The notes under the pieces were generated by a model. The model did no database searches. It worked only from the letters and a program-made list of their open reading frames with translations, and was not told the DNA's origin. The position numbers and the translations under genes were made by a program. Shown here in pieces: positions 15,957 to 24,540 of a stretch of DNA of 43,990 nucleotides (the stretch's first letter is position 1; every line of letters begins with the position of its first letter). Where the stretch lies: positions 1-43,990 of the forward strand of contig JAHLWT010000089.1 of NCBI GenBank assembly GCA_019057775.1, read 5' to 3'. This DNA is from Promethearchaeota archaeon. Lineage in GTDB: Archaea; Asgardarchaeota; Lokiarchaeia; Sigynarchaeales; SOKP01.

Positions 15957-17096
15957 ATGATAGAAAAATTGATTAAAGACACTCCCACTTCCACTTCAGA
16001 TGAGATCGTTTTTATTGATGTTGATATGCTCAAAGACTTTATGAGAACCGTATTTATTAAGCTTGGGGTTCCTAATAAAGATGCGGAAATTATCGCAGAT
16101 GTATTAATAACATCGGATTTAAGAGGTGTTGAATCGCATGGTATTCAAAGATGCAAAATGTACTATGATAGAATAAAAGCGGGAATATATAATCCAAAAA
16201 CAAAAATTAGTATTGTAAAGAATGATGCTACCACTGCCGTTATTGATGGGAATTGTGGGATGGGGCATGTAATAGCATATAACGCAATGAAATTGGCAAT
16301 TGACAAAGCTAAAAAGTATGGCCTTGGAGCAGTTGCTGTAAGAAATTCTACCCATTTTGGGATTGCAGGCTATTATTCACTAATGGCAACAAAAGAGGGA
16401 ATGATAGGTTTTGTAACAACCAATACTAGGCCAGCAGTTCCACCTACATTTGGAGTTGAACCAATGCTAGGTACGAATCCTTTGACTTATGGAGCTCCCA
16501 CAGATGAAGAATTTCCATTTCTAATAGATTGTGCGACCTCAATTATACAACGAGGTAAGGTTGAGGTATATAATAGGATGGAAAAACCATTACCTAAAGG
16601 AGTAATAATTTCTAATAACGGTAATTCCAAAACTGATGCAGGAGTTGTGTTGGATAAATTAATCAACCGATCTGCTGCTTTATTACCATTAGGTGGTGAA
16701 GGTGAAGATACATCAGGTCATAAAGGGTATGGATATGCTACTTTTGCTGAAATTTTATCTGCAGCATTACAAGATGGAATATATCTTAAAGACACGGCAG
16801 GGATTGAAGAAAATGGTCAAAATAGATTGAAAGTAGGCCACTTCTTTTTAGCTATTAACATTGAAAGTTTCATTCCAGTAAAAAGATTTAAAAAAATTGC
16901 GGGTAACATCATGCGAATCTTAAGAAGCTCCAAGAAGGCACCTGGAAAAAGCAAAATATATACAGCGGGAGAGAAGGAATACTACGCTGAAAAAGAAAAG
17001 GAAAGAGAAGGTATACCCTTAAATAAAAGTCTCCAAAAGGATATTAAAATGATGCAGCATGAACTTGGCTTGAATCGATATAAATTTCCTTTCTAA
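15957..17096 (+). CDS. Ldh_2-family malate/lactate-type dehydrogenase
   Basis: A 379-residue NAD(P)-dependent oxidoreductase of the Ldh_2 family (malate, L-sulfolactate, ureidoglycolate or related 2-hydroxyacid dehydrogenases, PF02615). Diagnostic stretches are RGVESHGIQR (His61), the active-site region RNSTHFGIAGYYS (His133), the nucleotide-binding MLGTNPLTYGAP, and GHKGYGYATFAEI near residue 255. The length matches the family plus a Lys/Glu-rich C-terminal extension of about 35 residues. The substrate is not determined by these motifs. The gene stands alone, with a long structured leader that suggests regulation, and is convergent with the CDF gene. Confidence 0.9.
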   Translation: MIEKLIKDTPTSTSDEIVFIDVDMLKDFMRTVFIKLGVPNKDAEIIADVLITSDLRGVESHGIQRCKMYYDRIKAGIYNPKTKISIVKNDATTAVIDGNCGMGHVIAYNAMKLAIDKAKKYGLGAVAVRNSTHFGIAGYYSLMATKEGMIGFVTTNTRPAVPPTFGVEPMLGTNPLTYGAPTDEEFPFLIDCATSIIQRGKVEVYNRMEKPLPKGVIISNNGNSKTDAGVVLDKLINRSAALLPLGGEGEDTSGHKGYGYATFAEILSAALQDGIYLKDTAGIEENGQNRLKVGHFFLAINIESFIPVKRFKKIAGNIMRILRSSKKAPGKSKIYTAGEKEYYAEKEKEREGIPLNKSLQKDIKMMQHELGLNRYKFPF

Positions 17097-17124
17097 TTTA
17101 TTGTATTTTTCTTCAAAGAATGTC

Positions 17125-18564
17125 TTAAAAAATTATTCCAGCTTTCTGACTTTCAATTGGTTCAGAATGAAGTAATATCGTATCTAAATTATCAATACCT
17201 AATTTTTCTCGAATCTTTTCTTCAAGTTCAGTAATATAATTATGTGTTTGTGAAATATTCAAAGAGCCATCAAAGAACACATGCAATTCTAATACACAAT
17301 AATCAAACGTTGCCCAAAATTCTAAGCCATGGTATCCTTTAACTTCTGGATGAGCTCTTAACTCTTCCTCAACTGCTTGAGTAATAACCTGGATCATCTC
17401 ATCTCCGACATCGGCACATTTAATCTGATTTGAGGCTAAGTCTTCACTCTTGGATTGACTTTCGATATGAGTTATTACCTTCGATATGTGAGGAGCTTCC
17501 ATTTTTATTTCTTTTTCTAAATGGGTACAAATTTCATGAGCTTCTTTCAGCGAAAGAGATTCATCTACAATAACAATTAAAGAAATAAAATAATTTTCTT
17601 CTAAACTAAATATATTAAGATCTTTAAAATTTATAATTTGAGGGTATTCAGTTTTCATAGAATGAATTAGATTTATTAATCCTTCTCCTACTGATTTTTC
17701 ACTAGCCATTGGATTCATTTCAACGATACATTCAACCTCATAGAAAGGAAAAATCTTTTGACTCATTGTTCTAATTGATTTTATAATTTCATTAGCATGA
17801 ATGATAGAAATATGGTCTTCCACTGAAATATAAACTTCAATAAATAGTATTTTCCCACTTGCGCGTATTTTTAAATCGTGAATACCAATAACATGCTCTA
17901 ACCTAAAGATATCTCTTCTCAAATCCTCTATTATAATCGAGTTTATTGGATTAGTATCAGTAAGTTCTTTTATTCCCCTTTTTGTTAATTTTAAGGCTCC
18001 TATAATTATCCAAATAGATAGAAGTATACTTAAAATAGGATCAACAAAAGTGATATTAAAAAAAGCTAAAATAAAACTTACGAAAACCAATATTGCTCTT
18101 ATAGAATCTTGGAATAAATTTAATCCTTGAATTTCCAATATAAGGCTCTTTTGCTTTTTTCCTTGCAAAATAAGGAATCTGGAAAAAAGTAAATTAATTG
18201 TAAAAGAAATTAATAAAATAACAAGCCCAATTCCTGGGTTTGAAACACTGACTCTACCTAACAAAATTGTTTGAATTGCAATATATACTAACAATACGTA
18301 AATATTCATTAAGATTATTCCCTGAATCATAGCCCCCAGTGAATCTGATTTTGTATGGCCATACATATGTTCAAAATCAGCAGGTTTTTCACTGTGGTAT
18401 AATGAAAATATGGTTATAGAAACAAATAAAATATCTGTAAACGTATCTGCGGTTTCTGAAAGGAAACTCAAACTACCTGTCATAATAACGCCATACAACT
18501 TCAGTAACGATTGGAATATAACAATTAATAGTGTTAAAATTCCAAACTTGATTTTAGTATCCAT
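17125..18564 (-). CDS. CDF metal exporter with three C-terminal domains
   Basis: A 479-residue cation diffusion facilitator, about 180 residues longer than usual. Residues 1-200 contain six membrane helices. The transport site reads D40-x3-D44 in TM2 (ADTFTDI) and N149-x3-D153 in TM5 (NLFQDS), where zinc transporters such as YiiP have H-x3-D. As far as I recall, Asn at this place is found in Mn-type CDFs, so Mn or Fe export is plausible. Beyond the membrane part there appear to be three tandem ferredoxin-like dimerisation domains (about 208-290, 293-375 and 388-470), each with a beta strand ending in an E/I/V-rich stretch followed by HA/QTH-type helices; normal CDFs have one. The gene is monocistronic. 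Confidence 0.85.
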   Translation of the reverse strand: MDTKIKFGILTLLIVIFQSLLKLYGVIMTGSLSFLSETADTFTDILFVSITIFSLYHSEKPADFEHMYGHTKSDSLGAMIQGIILMNIYVLLVYIAIQTILLGRVSVSNPGIGLVILLISFTINLLFSRFLILQGKKQKSLILEIQGLNLFQDSIRAILVFVSFILAFFNITFVDPILSILLSIWIIIGALKLTKRGIKELTDTNPINSIIIEDLRRDIFRLEHVIGIHDLKIRASGKILFIEVYISVEDHISIIHANEIIKSIRTMSQKIFPFYEVECIVEMNPMASEKSVGEGLINLIHSMKTEYPQIINFKDLNIFSLEENYFISLIVIVDESLSLKEAHEICTHLEKEIKMEAPHISKVITHIESQSKSEDLASNQIKCADVGDEMIQVITQAVEEELRAHPEVKGYHGLEFWATFDYCVLELHVFFDGSLNISQTHNYITELEEKIREKLGIDNLDTILLHSEPIESQKAGIIF

Positions 18565-18712
18565 ATCTTTTGTTTTTTCCCTTAAAATTATTACTCTTCG
18601 TTGATAAACTACTATCTATGAAAAAATAAAGCGTTACCAATATAAAAAATTAATGGAAGGTATCTAAATGTTTCAGTATCACTATTTTAGGTAGTACTAA
18701 TTATCATCAAAT

Positions 18713-19225
18713 TTAAGAATCACCTGCTTTATATCTCTTAAATTTTGGGAAAAAAGCATTCATTTTTTCTTTATAATGAACATATTTATCTCCGAAAATT
18801 TTCTCTAAATATTCCTCCTCTTCTCTTATAAAAATTCTAACTAAGAGATAATATATTGGAAGTATTAATAAAAGGATCCAACTATTTAAAAAGAGAAGTA
18901 TCCCCGGAAGTATACCTAATCCCATAGAAGCATACATAGGGTGTCTTAAATAAGAAGATGCTTTAGTTGTTAATAGCTCCGATGCTGTGAATGCTTTTCT
19001 GAGACTTATTTCAGAATAAATAAAAGAAATTAATCCAATGATAAGAAGAATTCCGCCAAGTAAAATTAACCAATAATAGTCTATTGGAATTTGAAAAATT
19101 GGCTCAAGTAAAAAACTGATAATTCCAAAAATAAGAATAAAAGGAGAAATACAAATGAAAATTTTAGGACCAACACCTAAATATGATATTTCATCCCTAT
19201 TTTTTTTTTCTGCTTTATTATTCAA
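18713..19225 (-). CDS. ICMT/PEMT-like membrane methyltransferase
   Basis: A 170-residue membrane protein with four or five helices and the C-terminal signature of the isoprenylcysteine carboxyl methyltransferase / phospholipid methyltransferase family: SSYLRHPMYASMGLG, then EEEYLEKIFGDKYVHYKEK. The RHPMY and the E-E-x-x-L...F...Y motifs bind S-adenosylmethionine in this family. In archaea the substrate is generally unknown; lipids or prenylated compounds are possible. It lies 148 nt upstream of the CDF gene on the same strand and is divergent from the class V aminotransferase gene, with 141 nt between. Confidence 0.85.
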   Translation of the reverse strand: MNNKAEKKNRDEISYLGVGPKIFICISPFILIFGIISFLLEPIFQIPIDYYWLILLGGILLIIGLISFIYSEISLRKAFTASELLTTKASSYLRHPMYASMGLGILPGILLFLNSWILLLILPIYYLLVRIFIREEEEYLEKIFGDKYVHYKEKMNAFFPKFKRYKAGDS

Positions 19226-19366
19226 TTTAAACCAAATTATAGATATTAATCCTAAAAATTTTGCTACATTATGATTTAGTTCAAATTATATTATAATTAT
19301 GTATGTTTTCTTTTAGTAGAAGGAATTATAATTTCTATTTGTAATTTTTAATGATGCATTTTAAGA

Positions 19367-21337
19367 ATGGAAACGATCACAATTAAAAGAGATTTCTCTT
19401 CAGAATTAGAAAAAGGAATACACCGAGTATTAGAAACATATTCCAATGTTCATAGAGGCACAGGACATTATTCTATAGTGACTTCAGTTATATTTGATTA
19501 TGCGAGAGAGATCTTTCTTGATTACTTAAAAGTTGATAAGGATAAATATGTGGTAGTATTTTGTACCCCTCTTAGATTAAAATACCTATTAAGAACTCTA
19601 AAGACTAATAATTATAAAGTTCTATCAAGTAATGATTTAAATTTATGTTTAGGTGTGAGAGTACTTGCTGTAAAGAAAAATAAACTCTCTAAAAGTGAAG
19701 CTTTTCAAAGTGGAGGGGGGATCGTTAAATATGTAACATCTAAAGATGTTATTTGGGCGGACATTCCAACTAAATTTGAGGCTGGCACACCCAGTATAAT
19801 TAATATAATCGCTTTTGCTAAAGCAATTCAAATTAAAACTAAAATTGAAAACCAGATTTCAAATTTGTCCCCAATAAAGTCTTCTGAAATATTGGAAATG
19901 ATGTATCAAGATGATTTTCTAAAGTACTCAGGGAAAGATTTGATGTTTAGACTTAGAGATACCGTTTTAGGACAAACAATTCATGTGCCCACTGCTTTTG
20001 GTGAAAAATCTTATATTAATTTTGATAATGCAGCAACTACACCTACTTTTATGCCTATTTGGAAAATAACAAGCAAGGTTCTACACCAACCAATACAAGA
20101 CAAAGAACTTCTAATAAATGAAGTTAAAAAAATAAGTTCCGATTTTTTTAGTAGCCCTCTTTCACAATATGAAATATTATTTACTTCCAATACCACCGAA
20201 GCCATAAACATAGCAGCTCTAAATCTGAGCATTAGAAAAAAAGAAGATAATGAGTTAGTAGTAATTAATTCCATACTTGAACATCACTCTAATGAGCTCC
20301 CTTGGCGTTATATTTCAAATGCCAATTTGATCAGAGTATCTGTTAATGATGAGGGCTTTATTGATATTGCTGAATTAGAAGATCTTTTATATAAATACAA
20401 CCAGAAACATAAGTACGGAAAGAAACGGGTCAAACTCGTAGCTATTAGTGGTGCTTCCAATGTATTAGGTACATTTAATGATTTGCAAGAGATAAGCGAT
20501 ATCACTCACAAATATGGAGCATCGCTCCTAGTAGATGGTGCTCAGCTTGCTGCACATCGTAAAATTCAAATAATGGAAACTAAAATAGATTATTTTGCGT
20601 GTTCGGGTCATAAAATGTATGCTCCTTTTGGCAGTGGAGTCCTTATAATTAAAAAGAACCTTATAAAATTAAGTAGTCATCAATTAGGAGATATTCGACT
20701 CTCTGGAGAGGATAATTTAATTGGTATTGTTGCTCTAGGAAAGGCAATGTTATTGTTAAAGAGAATAAGGATGGATATAATTGAGAATTACGAGAGATCC
20801 TTGACTCAAAAAGTATTAAATGGGTTAAAAACAATACCTAAACTAAAAGTCTTAGGTATCCAAGATATACAATCAGCAAATTTTCTTAAGAGGGGGGGAA
20901 TTTTGAGTTTTTCTTTAAAAAATGTTCCACATAACCTTACAGCTAAATTACTTGCTGAATATGGAGGAATTGGTGTACGCAATGGTTGTTTTTGCGCACA
21001 TTTACTAATTAGACACATTCTTAGAATTCACCCAATTAGAAAAATAGGCGCCAAACTGATTTCTATCTTGTTTCCTAAATTTGCTCGCAATCTACTTCCC
21101 GGTCTTGTAAGAGTAAGTTTTGGCATTCAAAATGATGAGAAGGAAGTGAGACATTTTATAAATGTTTTAAAAAAAATATCCGAGCAAAAATTGTCGTGGG
21201 TTAACAGACTTCTTGCTTACACTTACAATGCTACACCATTTTTACATCATAATGATGTTGAGAAACAGATTGATATTTTTAAGCAGGAATCAATGAAGAG
21301 AGTTTTTTCACTATCTAATAGGGAAAATATTTCTTAA
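19367..21337 (+). CDS. Two-part class V aminotransferase / cysteine desulfurase-like protein
   Basis: A 656-residue PLP enzyme-like protein made of two parts. Residues about 205-620 contain the catalytic elements of the class V (SufS/NifS) fold: FDNAATTP (219-226), TSNTTEAINI, EHHSNELPW, DGAQLAAHRK, the Schiff-base lysine in SGHKMYAPFG (His415-Lys416) and RNGCFCAH with Cys541 and Cys543. Residues 1-200 carry only parts of the same fold: SNVHRGTGHYS (27-35), VVFCTP, GVRVLAVKKN, and SGGGIVKYV leading to FEAGTPS (137-143). They have no PLP lysine. The C-terminal part lacks the NVHRG segment and has a shortened GTP segment (RLSGEDNLIGIV). The protein therefore looks like a fused asymmetric pseudo-dimer. 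It may mobilise sulfur from cysteine or act on another amino acid. A radical SAM gene follows 148 nt downstream. Confidence 0.82.
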   Translation: METITIKRDFSSELEKGIHRVLETYSNVHRGTGHYSIVTSVIFDYAREIFLDYLKVDKDKYVVVFCTPLRLKYLLRTLKTNNYKVLSSNDLNLCLGVRVLAVKKNKLSKSEAFQSGGGIVKYVTSKDVIWADIPTKFEAGTPSIINIIAFAKAIQIKTKIENQISNLSPIKSSEILEMMYQDDFLKYSGKDLMFRLRDTVLGQTIHVPTAFGEKSYINFDNAATTPTFMPIWKITSKVLHQPIQDKELLINEVKKISSDFFSSPLSQYEILFTSNTTEAINIAALNLSIRKKEDNELVVINSILEHHSNELPWRYISNANLIRVSVNDEGFIDIAELEDLLYKYNQKHKYGKKRVKLVAISGASNVLGTFNDLQEISDITHKYGASLLVDGAQLAAHRKIQIMETKIDYFACSGHKMYAPFGSGVLIIKKNLIKLSSHQLGDIRLSGEDNLIGIVALGKAMLLLKRIRMDIIENYERSLTQKVLNGLKTIPKLKVLGIQDIQSANFLKRGGILSFSLKNVPHNLTAKLLAEYGGIGVRNGCFCAHLLIRHILRIHPIRKIGAKLISILFPKFARNLLPGLVRVSFGIQNDEKEVRHFINVLKKISEQKLSWVNRLLAYTYNATPFLHHNDVEKQIDIFKQESMKRVFSLSNRENIS

Positions 21338-21485
21338 AGTAAAGTATAATCATATATCATACAAATTTGTAAAAAACAGTTAACCATCTTATGTAGTTGA
21401 TAAAATTATCTACAATTTTTTAAATTCGGCTAAATCAGAATTATAAAGCAAGTATTCAATTATCAAGAATCTGAAGGATTAAATT

Positions 21486-23030
21486 TTGGTAAAAACTAGC
21501 CTAATAAGTGAGACGACGCAACTCCTAAAAATAAAAACAGTAGAAAAAATATTTGAGCATGATAATAAATCATCGAAAATTAATAGTATTTCTGTTAAAT
21601 TTGAACTATTATTGTGGAATTTATTAAAAAAGATAACTAAAGTGAATTTATTTCGTCCTTTTATAAAAACCTGTTCTTCCTGTGGACATAAATACGCTGA
21701 GATCTTTGTTGATTACTATATTAGTAATCAAATTTCATGCAAAAAATGTAAACTGAAAACTAAGATTTATTCAAAAACAATTACTGTTGTCATGAGTTTA
21801 ATTGAAAAAGGGCTTAAAATACCCCGACATGAATTTCGAAGAATTTTGGGTAAAAATTCTCAACTTAAAAGGCTGATTTTAAATTATCTTGAAGGAATTG
21901 GTACATTTGGACCAAAAATTCCTTTACTTCCCGCCGGTCCTATTATAACTCTTTGGTCAATTACACATCTTTGTAATCTTAATTGTAAACATTGCTACAT
22001 TTCACATGATTCTTATATTAAAGAGTTAACATATAAGGAAGTGTGTAAAATTATAGATCAACTTTACGAAGCAAACACTTTTATTCTAGGATTTTCTGGA
22101 GGAGAACCGTTGCTCCGTAAAGATATCTTTGAGATTTTTCAGTATGCATCAAAGAAAATGAATATTGCACTTGCTACAAATGGGACATTTATAACACCTC
22201 AAATTGCTGAAAAAATAAAAGATACTGGGGTAGGATATGTTCAAATTAGCATAGATGGATCGAAAGAAACTCATAATCATAACAGAGGAGTCGGAGCTTA
22301 TGAGAAAGCTATATCAGCGATAAGATATTGCCTAGACACTGGACTATATGTAAGTATGGATGTCGTTATCACAAGAACTAATGTTGATCAATTTCCACAG
22401 TTGATTGATTTAGCCAAAAATTTGAAGGTACAGAAAATAGAAATCGTTGATTTTGTTCCAACAGGAAAAGCTAAGGGTTGTTCTCATCTAATGTTATCAC
22501 CCATTCAAATGGAAAAGTTTGGAGCAACTGTCTGTGATATCTGGTTAGATCTAATGAAAGAAGATTACCCTCTTACAATCTCCTTTAAGAATCCTATTTT
22601 CACGAGAATTGTCGCCGAAAGATTCCCAGATATCAAGTTTATGCCTTTCTTTAAAGGATTGTTTCCAAAAAAAGCCTTACAATTTTTCAATTTTTCAGAT
22701 CGCTTACAAAAAGGTGTTTTCAAAGAACAAACTCCATTTTCACCATTTGTAACTGGGTGTGAATGTGGAATTTACCTGATTCATATTAAACCGGATGGAG
22801 ACATTACTCCATGCCCTTTAAATCCTGCACTCCTCGGAAATGCTAAAAAACATCATATCAAAGATGTATGGCAGAAATCTCCCATATTAAATCAATATCG
22901 TGGTTTAAAATTTGAAGGTAAATGCGGTAAATGCATGTATAAAATGATATGTGGTGGATGTAGAGCTAAAGCTTTCTTAAATTCAGGATCTCATACACAA
23001 TCAGATACTAGTTGTATTATAAATCGTTAA
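21486..23030 (+). CDS. Radical SAM/SPASM protein with N-terminal zinc ribbon
   Basis: A 514-residue radical SAM enzyme. An N-terminal extension carries two CxxC knuckles (Cys63, Cys66, Cys85, Cys88), a likely zinc ribbon. The radical SAM core has C-x3-C-x2-C at Cys163, Cys167 and Cys170 (CNLNCKHC), the SAM-contacting GFSGGEPLLR, and VQISIDGSKETHN. The C-terminus is a SPASM domain with many Cys (CECGIY, GDITPCPLNP, CGKCMYKMICGGCRAKA, CII) for auxiliary 4Fe-4S clusters. SPASM enzymes modify peptides (PqqE, sactionine synthases) or tetrapyrroles (AhbC/AhbD, NirJ); neither a precursor peptide nor a heme gene is visible nearby. The start is a TTG. Position and strand suggest it works with the preceding aminotransferase. 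Confidence 0.88.
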   Translation: MVKTSLISETTQLLKIKTVEKIFEHDNKSSKINSISVKFELLLWNLLKKITKVNLFRPFIKTCSSCGHKYAEIFVDYYISNQISCKKCKLKTKIYSKTITVVMSLIEKGLKIPRHEFRRILGKNSQLKRLILNYLEGIGTFGPKIPLLPAGPIITLWSITHLCNLNCKHCYISHDSYIKELTYKEVCKIIDQLYEANTFILGFSGGEPLLRKDIFEIFQYASKKMNIALATNGTFITPQIAEKIKDTGVGYVQISIDGSKETHNHNRGVGAYEKAISAIRYCLDTGLYVSMDVVITRTNVDQFPQLIDLAKNLKVQKIEIVDFVPTGKAKGCSHLMLSPIQMEKFGATVCDIWLDLMKEDYPLTISFKNPIFTRIVAERFPDIKFMPFFKGLFPKKALQFFNFSDRLQKGVFKEQTPFSPFVTGCECGIYLIHIKPDGDITPCPLNPALLGNAKKHHIKDVWQKSPILNQYRGLKFEGKCGKCMYKMICGGCRAKAFLNSGSHTQSDTSCIINR

Positions 23031-23059
23031 AAAAAAGAAATTTTTAATTTGGGATGTTA

Positions 23060-23941
23060 TTAAACTAATTCCCCTTTGGCGACAATAAAAGCTTTACCTC
23101 CTACAGAAACACTAATTTCTTCTTCATTCTCTTTTGCTTCTAATAGAAGTAAACTAGGTCTACCAACTTCATAACCCTGTTCAACTCTAATATTAATATA
23201 ATTTTTTCCAAAATATTGATACTTGACCAAATATGCTGCTAGGCATCCGTTTCCACTTCCCGTTGCGGGATCTTCTGGAATTCCTACATATTCTGTAAAA
23301 ACACGGACATTTAAATTGTTACCTTTATTGTATGTTTCTGGACAAAAGATTAATATACTTTTAGCTTCTGTTTTTTCTATTAAATCCAAATACTTTTCTC
23401 TGTTTACTCTAACTTGTTTAACCGCTTTTAGCGTTTTCAATGGCACAATAAAAAATGGAAGTCCAGTTGATACTTCTTGAATCGGAAATCTTGTATCGAT
23501 ACTATCTTCGTCAATGTTTAAAATTTCAGAGAATACTTCAGGATCAAAAAATTTCCCAAAAGTTGGAGCATTTTGTTTCATCCATATTTCATCAACGTTT
23601 CCCGATTTATATTTGAATAAAACGGGTATAGGTCCTATTTTTAAATTAAGCAGAATTGTTTTAATGGGTGTCTTAATTAATTCTTGCTGTATAACAAACG
23701 CAGTTCCTAATGTTGGATGACCCGCAAAGGGTAACTCCTCTTCTGGAGTGAAAATTCGAACATCATAATTTTCTACTGATGTTATAAATGTTGTTTCTGA
23801 ATAATTCATTTCTTTTGCTAACTTCTGCATTTCAGAATCAAAAAGTTTACCTTTACATATAAACACAGCTAATTGGTTTCCTTCGAGTTTCCTTTCAGCA
23901 AAGACATCCACGATATATAAATCACATTTAGGCATCTTCAA
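23060..23941 (-). CDS. PhzF-family isomerase/epimerase-like protein
   Basis: A 293-residue protein of the PhzF family with the diaminopimelate-epimerase-like double fold. Family markers are VDVFAERKLEGNQLAVF near the N-terminus, the catalytic Glu in YSETTFI, EELPFAGHPTLGTAF, and EDPATGSGNGCLAAYL in the second half. PhzF isomerises a phenazine precursor, but most archaeal and bacterial relatives have unknown substrates and there are no phenazine genes here. The length is normal. M1 at 23941 and M3 at 23935 are both usable starts. It is convergent with the radical SAM gene, with stops 30 nt apart; an A8 tract at 23031-23038 probably serves as its T-rich terminator. Confidence 0.9.
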   Translation of the reverse strand: MKMPKCDLYIVDVFAERKLEGNQLAVFICKGKLFDSEMQKLAKEMNYSETTFITSVENYDVRIFTPEEELPFAGHPTLGTAFVIQQELIKTPIKTILLNLKIGPIPVLFKYKSGNVDEIWMKQNAPTFGKFFDPEVFSEILNIDEDSIDTRFPIQEVSTGLPFFIVPLKTLKAVKQVRVNREKYLDLIEKTEAKSILIFCPETYNKGNNLNVRVFTEYVGIPEDPATGSGNGCLAAYLVKYQYFGKNYINIRVEQGYEVGRPSLLLLEAKENEEEISVSVGGKAFIVAKGELV

Positions 23942-24073
23942 TCCCTCTTGATTAAAATTCTTAAGATATAAAATAAATAGTTCAAATATAAAGATAAATC
24001 TTGTTTTTATTTTTTCTAATAAATTTTTAACAAAACATTACATTCCTCTTTTTATTTTAATGGTGTTATAGAA

Positions 24074-24529
24074 ATGGAAATAAAAGAATCAGAACAAATA
24101 GGGAAACTTTGGTTTGAGGACATGTGGAGTAAACCAGATTTTACAATAGCCGATAAAATTATAGATCCCAATTATAAACCAGATTGGATTCATATGGATA
24201 TGATTGGTCCAGCGCTGGTTAAGTTTGAAATTGAACAATTTCGTTCAATCTTTCATGAGCTAAACCAGAAAGTTGTTGAGATAAAAGGTGAAGAGAATAA
24301 AGTGTGGGTGTGGTATAAAGCTCAAGCAATACATAAAGGGGAAGGATGGGGATTTAAGCCTACAAATAAGAGAATTGAATTTGAAGCAGCGGCGATCTTG
24401 TTTATTAATTCAGAGGCAAAGGTCTTCGATCTTTGGGATTCATTTTGTTTCTATGATGTTCTCGAGAATCTTGGTATAGTTCCAACTTTAGGGGAGCTTC
24501 ATAAATATCTTTCAGATTTCAAAAAGTAA
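24074..24529 (+). CDS. SnoaL-like ester cyclase family protein
   Basis: A 151-residue single-domain protein of the NTF2-like superfamily, closest in pattern to SnoaL-type ester cyclases: WFEDMWSKPDFTIADKIIDP, then GPALVKFEIEQFRSIF, and the late strand FDLWDSFCFYDVLENLGIVP. Such proteins bind small hydrophobic ligands and may act as cyclases, hydratases or isomerases. The genome context gives no substrate. It is flanked by the divergent PhzF gene and the convergent DUF1848 gene, so it is probably monocistronic. Confidence 0.8.
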   Translation: MEIKESEQIGKLWFEDMWSKPDFTIADKIIDPNYKPDWIHMDMIGPALVKFEIEQFRSIFHELNQKVVEIKGEENKVWVWYKAQAIHKGEGWGFKPTNKRIEFEAAAILFINSEAKVFDLWDSFCFYDVLENLGIVPTLGELHKYLSDFKK

Positions 24530-24540
24530 ATAAATTATTT

